Assembly: GCF_016808335.1 (NCBI RefSeq)
Contig: NC_053149.1
Span: forward strand, 36,596,118 to 36,660,117
Reading direction: 5' to 3'
Length of the DNA stretch: 64,000 nucleotides
Source: Panicum virgatum
Lineage: Eukaryota; Streptophyta; Magnoliopsida; Poales; Poaceae
Shown: positions 52,862-63,751 of the stretch, piece after piece
Position numbering within the stretch: the first letter of the stretch is position 1
How the letters are laid out: the number at the start of each line of letters is the position of its first letter
Translations under genes and position numbers: made by a program
The notes under the pieces: generated by a model
The model's input: only the letters and a program-made list of their open reading frames with translations
Told to the model about the DNA's origin: nothing
Database searches by the model: none

Positions 52862-55788
52862 GCCTCCGCGCACACCGAGACCACCTACGGGTTCCACTTG
52901 AGGCCCTGGTGCTAATCCCCCACTTCCCCGTCGCTGCCGGCGAGTGACCTCGCCGGATTTCGGCCGCCCGACGTCTCCCCTGCTCCAAGTCCGGCCAGGG
53001 ACCTATTTGCAAGTCCCCAAAACTTTCCAGGGGTATATATGCGAGAGCCGGTTTTGTTTTTCTTTTTCTTTTCAAAAACAGCGAATTTGTAAAATCGATA
53101 TAAATTCGTAGGAAAATCGGAAAAATGCAAAATCAACTGTTCTGGAATCCTTGTGACTAGATCTACAACCTTTGTTACATGCACTTTTCATTTTCTCAAT
53201 ATTTTTTCTCTATTTAAAATAAAAACATAAGTAGATTTTATTTGTATCTCATGTTGTATACATGTTCTGGCTGTGATTTTTGGATAGTGGTATAGTAGAA
53301 AATAGAGTAGCTTGGTGTAAAAGTTTCATGACCATATGACAAATCTAGCTATAGATTTTAATAGACCTTGCTTTATGCCTAGGATAAATATTTTTATTTA
53401 TACAAATTGTTCTGCTAATATCAATTAGCTGAAACTTTTACAGTTGCTCTATTGTGATTCATGTATTCCTCAGAAAAAGTTTGGAAATTTTTACTTAAGT
53501 CAAACTTATCCAAATAATTTATGGTAGGAAGAAATGTACTAAATAAAGACAAATAGTTTCTCTATATAGAAAAAAATCTCATATTTTTACTAGAGCTTCT
53601 ATTAGAGTACTAAATCCTTCTGGTAAAGTTTGAGCCTCTAGAAATTAGTGTAACAGTCTATGGAAATTAGTTTTGATCCATACAGCTATATGTTTCTCTA
53701 TTTTTCATGATATGTTTACTACTCCATAAAATCTGAAAAATTAACAGTAGACGCCACATAAGAGTAGGAATCCTCAGTAAAAATTGTAGCATCTTTAATT
53801 GTATGGTTTGTTCTGTATAAATGAATCTTGCTCCTAGTAGTAGCTGTTTAATGTCTTTTTAATAATTAATATGCTCAATGAAATTAGCTAAAAATTTCAC
53901 AGTAGGCATGTTACTCAGATATGTACCTTGCATAAAAATTTCAGTGCCAGAAAGTATATGTAACCCTAGTTATGGCGTTACATGTTAGTATAGTGTTAAT
54001 TAAGAAAAATACCATTTCTACATGTCAAGAAAATGAAAGACAACAAACTCCTAGTCCTTTTATGAATAAAATCATGTTAGATAGTACTCTATAAACGATT
54101 GCCCAATAAAGAGAACATAATCTCCAACTTAACTGGAATTGTGTTGGTTTGCAACTTTATAGTGAATTAAATCATGAATTGAGATCATCACGTAAACTCA
54201 TGCATATGCATCTCGTGTTGATTCGACGACTACTCTTGCCGACAGTACGTACGAGCCGGTGCCGGAGTCCGAGAGTGAGCAGCGTGAAGCCCAAGCTAAT
54301 CTAACTGAAGCCGCCGAAGACCCGAACCAAAGTTCGGAAGAGCCTAAGGCTAATTTTGCTTAGCAAGGCAAGCCCCGGAGCATTTCCTATCTATTGTAGA
54401 TTTATGCAACTGCTTATATTTCTATATACTTGTGCATTTACGTTTACAGGAGTTGATTGAAACCTTATTTGCATGATCCTAGGTACCTATGCTTGAACAC
54501 TAGTTGGTTTAGGTCGCTAGTTGGCTAGGCTAATGGTTCGGTAGAAGTCGAGTGATTTCCTGTCACTCGCGAAATTTATAGGAATTGTATGTCCACTACA
54601 TACTGCAACTATAAGGCTCACGGGCGGGGCTGTGGTACTTGTGATGCCCCGTCTGTTTAGTGAAAATGGATAACGCCGCAGTGTGTGGTAGTGGTGGTTA
54701 AGCATTTGAACGTACTAACCACATGCCGAGAATATGGTAATCGGTAAGCTTAAGTACTGGATTGAATCGAGGCCGGAACATACTCCCCACCATCTTGAAC
54801 TCGTTCACATCTAGCTAATGGCGAGTACAGAGTCATCATACTGCTGTACTTGAGGGCGGTGGGCCTGTCCCGTGAAGCGGGAATTGAAGGGAACTGTTGC
54901 GTGGGTGACTCTGTTCCCATGCGTGTGTTTAGGTCTGCCTGGCCAGGTTAACAAATTCAATTCGAATCGTCCGTCTCTCACAGATATTGAGACTTCTTAA
55001 CCCTTTTGCCACATACAGTAAGAAGTGAAAGATGTTGATGATGAATATGGTTGTTTGGATGATGAAAGATAATTGTTTCCCACCATGTATGCTATTGGAT
55101 AGATGCTCACCTAGGATGGTTAATTGAACTAGAATTTGGAAGCTAAAACCTGAAATTAAGGATCTACTCTTTAATGCTTCTCGGCAAAACAAACCCCTCA
55201 AGCCAAAAGCCTTGCATGTCTAGATTAAGGGCTAAGTATACCCTTAGTCGGGTAAGCCTTGCTGAGTATTAGTATACTCAGCCTTGCTTGTGGCTCAACT
55301 TTGTTTTCAGGTGATACGTTTGAAGATCAGGTAGTTAGCTTGACTTGGCCGTGTACTTTACCCCTGGTTGGTCGGTGGAATGGGATTCGACTCCGGCCGA
55401 CGATGACAATGCCGAGTGATGTCATGTACGGGATTCATCATGACATCTTGTATCGTCGTTTAGAACTCGCTTTATTTCCGCTGCAGTTGAACTCTGAACT
55501 ACTTTCAATTTGAATTTCAAGTACCTTTTTAAGATTTCAAACTCGGTTTGTAATATTTAAGTTAAGACTCTGTGATGTAAGAATTTGTGAAATGTTGTAC
55601 TCTCCGGACTCACCTTCGTGTGAGTTGCATGTAAGCTTTGGGTTTCGAATGCAGCTCAGGTGGTTTTATCGGGACTCTACCCGACTGGACTGTCGGATTA
55701 CTCCGTTTGAAGTGCGTGTTAGCCGGGATTACCTTTATGGTGATGGTTAGCGCACTTGAGCCGGATTAATTCGGGTGGTTCTGCCACA
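52862..55788 (+). mobile_element. LTR of a Gypsy element, plus strand (left boundary unresolved)
   Basis: Ends TTCTGCCACA at 55788, followed by a perfect initiator-Met primer-binding site. A promoter-like GTATATATGCGAG lies near 53033. The first part begins abruptly next to the truncated LTR at 51870-52861, so its 5' end may be missing. 53080-53200 resembles the arms of the foldback element at 3844-4840. Apart from the candidate exons noted at 54247-55513, it is non-coding. Confidence 0.7.
54247..55513 (+). other. LTR-embedded candidate spliced reading frame, divergent family
   Basis: After TTGCCGACAG an open Glu-rich segment (TYEPVPESESEQREAQ...) runs to CAAG|GCAAGC, a GC-type donor match. 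After TTGTTTTCAG near 55310 the frame resumes in the same phase (GDTFEDQVVSLTWP...) and is open to 55513. A TAG stands two codons before the donor, in a context where CAG would be expected; it may be decay or a real stop. The phase and layout parallel the four Tekay-type LTR copies, although the peptides are not alike. Confidence 0.3.
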
Positions 55789-55790
55789 GC

Positions 55791-55802
55791 TGGTATCAGA
55801 GC
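55791..55802 (+). other. Primer-binding site of the plus-strand Gypsy element
   Basis: TGGTATCAGAGC, a perfect match to the plant initiator tRNA-Met complement, two bases after the LTR end CCACA. Confidence 0.9.
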
Positions 55803-56297
55803 TGAAGAAAGCGCACACCTGAGAGTGCGACAAGATTTCAAAAGTTTTCCTTAAAACGTAGCCACACAATCGCGTTTGGAAAATACGTTGGTTCGCTAAG
55901 GATCGTGCATAGTACGTAAAGCCCTAGGGAAAATTATGGGAGTTACTAGGTGGCTATCTAACTTATGGTTTAATTATAACTAACTTCCAGCACATTCCTT
56001 TCAGTAATTTAAATTCAGTATTTTACATTTGTAACGACGCACCTATGCTAAGGTAAGACAGTAAGGATCCTGAGTCAACTGAGAGAGCTTGACCTTCCCG
56101 TCGGTGATGCAAGCCGAACGCTGCCCTCAAGCAGTGGCTTACTTGAGGTGCTGCCAATATACCAACTATTAGTGAGCGGTAATGTATGGGAACGCTTTCA
56201 TGGGTGCTGGCATGAAAGGTTCAATGAATATATATCTATCAATTTTCTGCAAGTACACTAACCACGATTACGTAAGTTAAGAACGGTTAGAACTCGG
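55803..56297 (+). other. Leader of the plus-strand Gypsy element, truncated
   Basis: Non-coding leader-like text after the primer-binding site. It ends at a TA-rich run near 56305-56315, where a minus-strand gag fragment of another element begins. No gag for this element follows in the window. Confidence 0.6.
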
Positions 56298-57469
56298 CTA
56301 GAAATATATATATAGGGTACCGAAGGTGCGATAGTTGTCGCGGGTGCCGAAGGTGACCGGCAGGGTGGCCCGGCCGACCGGGGTCGACCTAGCTCCGGGG
56401 ATGATGCCGTAGAAAGCCTGGTCAGATGGGACCAGGGATGCCATGTCGTAGCCCATGCTCTGCAGCGTGCTGGCGAAGATGATGTCGAGGGCGCTGCCAC
56501 CATCGACGAGTACTTTGACCAGGCGGACCTGGCTTACCACAGGGCTGACCACAAGGGGGTAGGCACCCGGCCTGGGCAGGTGGACCCAGTGGTCGCAGCG
56601 GTCGAAGGTTATCGGCGTTTCCGACCACCGGAGGGGTTCAAGCGGGTGTTTGAACACTAGGTTGACTTCTCTGTCGTCCAGCTTGAGCTTGCGCCGGCAT
56701 GCTGGCTTGCTAGGGCCACCATATATGAAGTTGACGGCCCTATCTTCTTCCTGGAAGTTCCCTGGGGAGTCTTCCCTCTGCTCGTCATCATCTCGCCTGG
56801 GTGAATTCCGCCTTTGTGGGAGCGCCCGGGTGGTTCTGGAACCACCCGGTCTGTCGCGGTCGTCGTGGTGGGGTCGTCGTCCTTGATAACACAGTTGGAG
56901 AGTGCTCGGCACTCCCGGGCAGTGTGGTTTGCGTCCTTGTGCCAAGGACACTTGCCATCCAGGAGTCGATGCAGGTCCGCTTGGTTGAGGGTGGAGCGGA
57001 ACTGGGGTTTTTCGGCGATGGCGACGGTGTTCTCGGGGCCACGCTTGCGGTCCTGGTTCTTGGAGGACTCGACGCAGTCGTGTTTCTTCCGTTGGCAAGG
57101 TGGGCGGTCATCACGGCGGTGTTCCGAGCGGTTTTCCCGCTGAGGGGGATGCTCGGAGTAGTCGTTCTTGTGCCGGCGGCGAGCCCGCTCAGCTTCCTCC
57201 ATGTCGGCGTGCTTGTTGACGATCGTCATCATGTTGCCCACGGTCTTGGGGTAGGTCTGGAACATCTTCCTCCACAATTCGATATTGTGGAGGCCTTCGT
57301 TGAAGTAGAGGATGACGTCCCTATCATCAGCTTCTGTAATGGTATTACAGTTAGCAAAGTACCTCTTGATGTAGTTGCGGAGGGACTCGCCCAGTTGCTG
57401 CACAACACTGGCCAGATCCCATCTGGTCTTGGGACCCGGGCAAGATGCCTGGTAGTACTGGACGAAGGT
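56298..57469 (-). pseudogene. Tat-lineage Gypsy gag and protease fragment
   Basis: The minus-strand frame is open from 57469 and includes WDLASVVQQLGESLRNYIKR and LRNYIKRYFANCNTITEA (gag core), VNKHADMEEAERARRR, a zinc-finger-like CPWHKDANHTAREC (C-x2-H-x4-H-x4-C), NFIYGG, and the protease-like VLVDGGSALDIIFASTL with DGGS at the active site, as is usual for the Tat lineage. It is truncated at both ends: by the Athila-like insertion at 57470, and near 56300 before the protease is complete. No stop inside. Confidence 0.85.
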
Positions 57470-58677
57470 TGTTGACGCTCCTTAGAGCGCCAATTTACGT
57501 ACCGCAAGCGCATGGATCGTGTAGCTTTTCCCTTAGAGTATTCCCCCAAGGTTTATCAATCCACGGAACAAGTGTATTACTATGCTTAACTAAGCATTAA
57601 TGATGTTGGTAAAAGATCTATATTGAGTGTATGAGTGTGAAATAGATCTAATCTAACCAATCTAATCTAATCTAGACTAGTGAGCAATGGTAGGTGTGTG
57701 CACAAGATATGAAGAGCATTTGTCCATAGGGTCTAGGATCACTAGAGATGTAATCGCCAAGCAACGAAGAACGGATCTAATCTACCAAATGTGTGTTCCA
57801 AGATCAAAACCTTTCCCTCCCGCATACTGTCACTACACGAGGATAATCGGTAACGAATCGACAAGAACGCGATAGTTGATGTAATCTAAGTAAACCATGC
57901 AAGAGCAAAGCAAACCCAAAGCCAAGTCCCGAACTATTAGGCATCAAAACATCATCAACAAGAATCGTGATAGATCAATCTCATAAAGGATTCGGCAATT
58001 ACAACTCAAGATCTCCTTACAACCCCATGAACAAACGAGGACTTTACCCCATGAAGCTAAGCGAAGCGTAGTCGATCATGGTGACGAAATCTCCGGCAAG
58101 GGATGGATCACTTGCTGTCCTCCAACTTGCAGCGGCGCTGAGGGATGATGAGGCCTCTGGTGTCGCTTTTCTCTTGAGTCAAACTCGAATGTATCTCTGG
58201 ATGCTCTTCTCTAGATCCTCTCGATGCGATCCTCTAGATGCCCCCTCTTTGACGGCGGCTTCGGGGTATTTATAGGCAGATATGGTCGGTGGTTTTGGTA
58301 AAACATAGATTAGGGTTGACGCATACTTCGTGCTGAAGAAAATTGAGACCAATTGGGCTCCGAAATGGGCTAGGCCGGCCAGCCCAAGGGCTCTAGGCCG
58401 GCCGGCTTGGGCCCTTTCTGGCCCCTTTCGGTCCCATCTTTCGCGTGTGGCCTCTTCCTCTTATTCCTCATCTTAGCCCAGTTGTAACCATGCGTCAAAA
58501 CATCTCCGAAAATGTCCAATTTCCTGTCAAAATGCAACATGCTCCAAAATCCAGGACAAAATCGAAAACGGTCAAGTTTGGGTGCCAACTGGCGGGTTAG
58601 TACATGAATCATCCCGAAGAATTTACCAAAACAACTCCTAATCATATAGTAAAATGGGTACTTAAGGAGCACCAACA
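57470..58677 (-). mobile_element. 3' LTR of the Athila-like element (1208 bp)
   Basis: On the minus strand it begins TGTTGGTGCTCCTTAAG after a polypurine tract and ends AGCGTCAACA at 57470. TATAAATA lies at 58274-58267. It includes one of three CCGGCCGG-rich modules (58371-58412). Confidence 0.88.
58267..58274 (-). promoter_or_regulatory. TATA box of the Athila-like LTR
   Basis: TATAAATA in CCTATAAATACCCCG, ~400 bp from the LTR 5' end. A typical LTR promoter position. Confidence 0.6.
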
Positions 58678-58690
58678 TTCCCCCCATGCT
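58678..58690 (-). other. Polypurine tract of the Athila-like element
   Basis: Minus strand AGCATGGGGGGAA directly before the LTR start TGTTGG. Confidence 0.85.
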
Positions 58691-60404
58691 TAGCTTTTGC
58701 TCGTCCTCGAGCAAATCAAATCATCAAATCCTTCCAAGGGTTGCTCAGGAGTTCTCGAACTGCAAAATTTACTTATGCAAACAAGTCTAACAATATTTCT
58801 TCAAACAAAGGTCAGAGGAGCAGCGAGGATAATCATATCATGGGCGTTTAAAAACTCATCCAATATTACTCCACGACTCTTACCTTTAGCCGGCAACTTG
58901 AATATCGATAACACTTGCTTTTCTTGCCATCCTTGGAGGTTTTTCTTTTTTTTTAGTTTTTAGAAGCAAAATACCCTGCAACAAAGGTTAGACAAAAAAT
59001 TCTTGCACAAGTCCTTTCATGTCTCTCGATATAAGTGGCTATCCTATTATTATTTGCAAACTCTCATCTCCCAAAAGTCTCTCAAGTATAAAGTGGGGCT
59101 ATAGGTGAGGCTTAGCAAAGTATATACATATATTGTCAAATTAAGAAAACCTTCTAATGATTGCTTACCTTCTGAGCCAATGATCATGAGAGTTTCTCCA
59201 TAATGTAAAGGGTTCAAGGGTAAGAAGATTTAGAATGGTGGACATGTGCAAAGGCATACAAAAAGATTGACTTCAAGGCACAAGCATCGTCCTCGTTGTC
59301 GGATTGCACATGGTTGGAATTGAGGATATTGTTCTCAAACAACAAGGTGATATCTCTTTGCACTTCTCTAACCATAGAATCCTTTCATTTATTCTTTTCT
59401 TCTCATACATTTTTTTCATTCTTTCTCCTGAATTTTCTTTCTCTTCTCTGAACCTTTTCATAGGACACTTTCTATAAAACATAGATAGGAAAATCTCCAA
59501 AGTGGCTCCCTGAATTTTTGGAGCCCGAGCCGAGGCCAGAGGGGCCTAGGCCGGCCGGCTCAAGGGGTGTAGGCCGGCCGGCCTGGGGCTTTCCCAGCTC
59601 GGCTTCGGTCCATCTTTCCAGTACTCCTTCCTTTCTTCGTCCCAAAATTATGTTTTATATAAATCACGCGCAGAAACAGAACGTATCCTCACAATTGGGT
59701 TGTGGTCAAGGAAGACGATAATAAACAAGAAAATCTCGGGTTCGGGTTTTGGAATCCGGTAGATCTCATGAGTTGTTCCAATGAGGAATTCTCATTACTG
59801 AATATTGACGTGGCTAGCAATTCAGAGATGAAAAATACGGACATGATCATTGCTCGAAATTAAAACTCCCAAGAGAAAGAAATCCTAACTCAACTCAATG
59901 TACATCCAATACTTATGGTAGAACGAATATAGCTTGTGGATGATAGGATTTTTACTCTCAATTTGCCAAGAACTTGATCAACCTTATGTTTGTAGGGGTT
60001 TTATTATTTTTATGAAATTAAAATCCTCCAAATCATGCCTTACTCGCAAACGTAATAAAAACCAAGTGCTAGATCAAAGCTCAAGTGTGTGTATTAACAT
60101 GGACGAATAATTTACTAAGCTCCACAAATACGAAATAATTTTCATGACAACGCTCGTGAACAATTGCTTTAAAGAAAATAAAGTAAAACTGAATGCATAA
60201 ATAAAATGCACGATCCAACAAAAAACAAAGACTCTTTTTATTTTGTTTTCATGACTCAACACTAATTTAAGACTCACTCTCACACATGCGAAAAATAAAG
60301 CACTCAACGCTAAACTATGACTCTCACACATGCAGAATTAAAGACACACACACGATGAACTTTCGAGTAAACAAAGACCAAAATTCGATCTACGAGTCGT
60401 CACA
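58691..60404 (-). other. Non-coding 3' region of the Athila-like element
   Basis: About 1.7 kb between the true polypurine tract and a second polypurine-like motif. No supported ORF. It contains a CCGGCCGG-rich module at 59546-59588. Confidence 0.6.
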
Positions 60405-60416
60405 CCTCCCCCCATG
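60405..60416 (-). other. Second polypurine-like motif
   Basis: Minus strand CATGGGGGGAGG followed directly by TGTGACGACTCG. Both the upstream GCTTAG-complement text and the G-run copy the true polypurine tract at 58678-58690. Confidence 0.5.
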
Positions 60417-60560
60417 CTTAGATTATGCGGCGTCCTCGTCGCAATGATATAAAAGACGGGTGTGACGCTCGTCGGTGTTCTCAACGACACCTAGGGCAAT
60501 TGCATCTAGGGCGCCCTCCTCCTTGCTTTTGTAGATCTCCGACCATCCCGAATAACTTCC

Positions 60561-61295
60561 TTATGTTGCGGACAAGTTGTAGTCTCTCTCAACCAAGCTC
60601 TCGATGTCGTCCATCCTTCGATCCATTGCCACAATTTGATCGTGACACCTATCGATGGTGGCGCGGAGATCCGTGATTTCATTGCGGCACTTGAAACAGC
60701 ACCCGGAGTGATGCCCGCTGCGGTTGGGGCTATCGTCCTCGGGCTCGTCGTCGTCCTTCTTCTTCTTCTTGCCGCTGTCACCTTCGGAGGGGTCGTCTTC
60801 CTCCCTTCTCTCCTCTTCGGCCCACCCCGGCCAATCATCATCGTAGTCACGACTGGTGGCGCCCCATGAACTAGGGCTCATGATGCTCTCCCAATCGCTG
60901 TCCCCCGCATAATCCTTCGGCTCCGGGGTGTGCTCAATGTAGTTCTTTCTTTTAACTCCGAGGAGGCGCAAGGAACGCCTAGGCATGGGTGGCTTTTTGT
61001 CTTGTCACTTCTCGCCTTCGTCTTCGTCACTGCTGATGACGACCACCCTTTGGGCTTGAGCTAGCTTCTCGTTGCACCATTGAAGGCCCTTCCCTCCGAC
61101 GCTCATCCTTGCTTGAGTATTGAATTTCTTCGGAGGGGCCTTCGCTTCACATCGCTTTGCTTCGACAAGGAGGGGCTGCGCACCGGTTGCCGAGATGGGG
61201 CTAGGCGTCCTTGGCGTGGGGGTGTCGGGCGTCATGCCCCTCTCATTGATCTCCATCGCTTCAATCATAGCTCTTGCGCTCGCTAGACCGGCCAT
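60561..61295 (-). pseudogene. Additional ORF after pol in the Athila-like element, one in-frame TGA
   Basis: ATG at 61295-61293 opens 96 codons (Pro/Thr-rich TPDTPTPRTPSPISA, then VVVISSDEDEGEK). A TGA at 61007-61005 follows, and the same frame continues six codons later with MPRRSLRLLGVKRKNYIEH, a strongly acidic middle (EEERREEDDPSEGD), a KKKKK run, a Cys pair (CCFKCRNE) and a helical C-terminus with Asp/Arg/Met heptad-like text, ending at 60561. VVVISSDEDE fits the consensus of a SUMO-interacting motif. Such extra ORFs are known in Athila/Tat-type elements, sometimes called envelope-like, but no signal peptide or membrane segment is seen here. Confidence 0.6.
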
Positions 61296-61699
61296 TGTCG
61301 ATGTCTCTCACGAGGTGGTGGTGTAGATTGAAAAGTATGAGAGAACAGATCTAACCCGCGCCTCTATTTATGTCCCGAAAAGACTTGGACGAGAAGTCCA
61401 ATATCTCTTCGGTTTTGGCATGCAAAATCTATAAGGCACAGGTTTGAAATTTCCTTATCTCGTACCTACCAAAAATCGAGACTGAATCGCACACGAGGAG
61501 CCTCAGGCCGGCCGGCCTAGGGGTGTTGGGCCGGCCGGCCCAGGGGGTTTTTCGGCCCCCCTGGACTCCAACTTTTTCCGAGGTGCTCATCAATAAATTA
61601 GAAGCCTATGTTTTACTCAAAGTTCGTCCAAAATAAAAATAAAACTATGAAAATAAAATCTAAAAGAGAATATTTACAAACTTACCTTGCTTAACGTCG

Positions 61700-63160
61700 T
61701 TAGGCTTGACGTTCCGGTTCCTCCTCCATGGTGTATATGTCGTTGTAATGAAGGGGTATGACGTCGGGCTCCAAGAATACCTTTAGTCGCTGTCCGTTCA
61801 CCACATATTGGTCATCTTTCACATCCATGATTGTCACCGCTCCCGTGGGTGAAACTGAGTGTACGACGTATGGTCCATCCCATTTGCTTTGCAATTTTCC
61901 TTTGCCAAAGAGTTTGAATCCTGAATTGTAGAGTAGGACCTTGTCTCCTTCTTTGAATTCCTTGTTTTGTAATCGTTTGTCGTACCACCTCTTCATCCTT
62001 TCTTTGTAAATTGATGCACTATTGTACGCTTTCAATCTTAACTCCTCCAATTTGCTTATTTGGATTCTCCTTTTAATTCCAGCGGTTTCTGCATCAAAGT
62101 TCATCTCCTTCATCGCCCAGTATGCCTTATGTTCTAGCTCAACCGGCAAGTGGCATGTTTTTCCATAAACAAATTGATAAGGTGTCATACCAATCGGAGT
62201 TTTGTGTGCCGTACGATATGCCCATAGTGCATCATCTAGTCTCTTCGACCAATCTTTTCCTCCTTTTACCACGGTCTTCTTTAACATATCATTCAATTGC
62301 TTGTTCGAAGTTTCCGCTTGTCCGTTTGTTTGGGGGTGATAAGCCGTGGACACTCTATGTTCAATTCCTAATTTCTTCAAGCATTTACCAAAGTCTTTGC
62401 CCATGAAGTGTGTTCCTCCGTCGCTTATCAAGATTCTCGGGACGCCATATCGAGGGAAGATTATCGATTTAATCATGTGCGTGGACTCCTCCGTTGATGC
62501 CTTCCGACATGGCATAGCTTCAACCCACTTTGAAACATAGTCCACCATCACCAATATATGCTCAAATCCATGTGAGTTCACAAATGGTCCCATGAAATCG
62601 ATTCCCCGGACATCAAACAGATCTATTTGCAAGTTGTAGTTCAATGGCATGGCATTCCTTTGTGAGATATTCCCCATCCTTTGGCATTCCGGACAAGTCG
62701 AAACAAATCTTTTTGCATCTTCATGCATCTCGGGCCAATAGAATCCACTAGCCCATACCTTAGCTTGAGTTCTAAAGTGCCCATAATGTCCTCCATATCC
62801 CGACGAGTGACACTTCCTTAGAACTTCTTCACGTTCCTCCCTCGGTATGCATCTTCTTAGGACTCCATCTTCTCCATATCTATATAAGTATGGTGGATCC
62901 CAATAGTATTTTCTTCTTTCCGCGATCACTCTTTTCTTTGCATTCTTGTCAAAGTGATCCAAGGGCATCCCTTTTATTGCCCTTATTATTTCATTCATCC
63001 AACTATCTTTATCGAGAATTCTATATAGGTGATCATCTCTCATTTGATCCTCGATAGGTTCTTTTCCATCATCTCCATGGTTCATCCTTGATAGGTGGTC
63101 GGCCACAACATTTTCTGCCCCTTTCTTGTCCCTTATCTCCACATCGAATTCTTGTAGCAA
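61700..63160 (-). pseudogene. Athila-like integrase
   Basis: 486 open codons starting within [14 protein letters not shown] (end of RNase H, with VVADHLSRM), then the zinc domain ([13 protein letters not shown] ... CPECQRMG) and the DDE core: [27 protein letters not shown]. The C-terminal part has [17 protein letters not shown], a GPYVV module, and ends [13 protein letters not shown]. There is no chromodomain. The frame is separated from the RNase H upstream by a single TGA at about 63166-63168, where Arg would be expected. Confidence 0.93.
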
Positions 63161-63169
63161 TAGGATCCA

Positions 63170-63751
63170 TCAAATCAAGCGTGGCTTTGCATCTTTCTTG
63201 GACAAGAGATACTTGATTGCCGCATGGTCGGTATAAACTATCACCTTTGAATTTACTATGTATGATCTGAATTTTTCGAAGGCGAATACCACGGCAAGCA
63301 ATTCTTTCTCTGTTGTTGCATAATTAAATTGGGCTTCATTGAGAGTCTTGCTTGCGTAGTAGATAGCATTTACCTTCCCCTCTTTCCTTTGTCCAAGAAC
63401 GGCTCCTACGGCGTAGTCGCTTGCATCACACATGATTTCAAAAGGTAGATTCCAATCCGGAGGTTGCATGATAGGAGCACTTATGAGGGATTGCTTGAGT
63501 GTTCGAAATGCGTGAAGACAATCACTATCAAAATTGTACTCCACATCTTTTTGGAGAAGTTGTGTCAATGGCTTGGTGATTTTTGAAAAATCCTTTATGA
63601 ACCTTCTATAGATTCCGGCATGACCGAGGAAGCTCCTCAAAGATTTGATGTCCGTAGGTGGTGGCAATTTCTCCACGGTTTCTATCTTTGCTTTGTCCAC
63701 CTCTATCCCTCTCTCGGAGATAACATGACCAAGAAATGACACTTCTCCCAA
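63170..63751 (-). pseudogene. Athila-like reverse transcriptase end and RNase H
   Basis: Contains [34 protein letters not shown] (RT thumb), then RNase H with [28 protein letters not shown] and [11 protein letters not shown]. It ends at the in-frame TGA before WILLLQ. The left frame border is a frameshift at ~63750. Confidence 0.92.

Noticed and set aside
58691..60404. Small minus-strand ORFs as accessory proteins
   Set aside because: Short, Lys/Glu- or Phe-rich frames in AT-rich DNA with no conserved motif.
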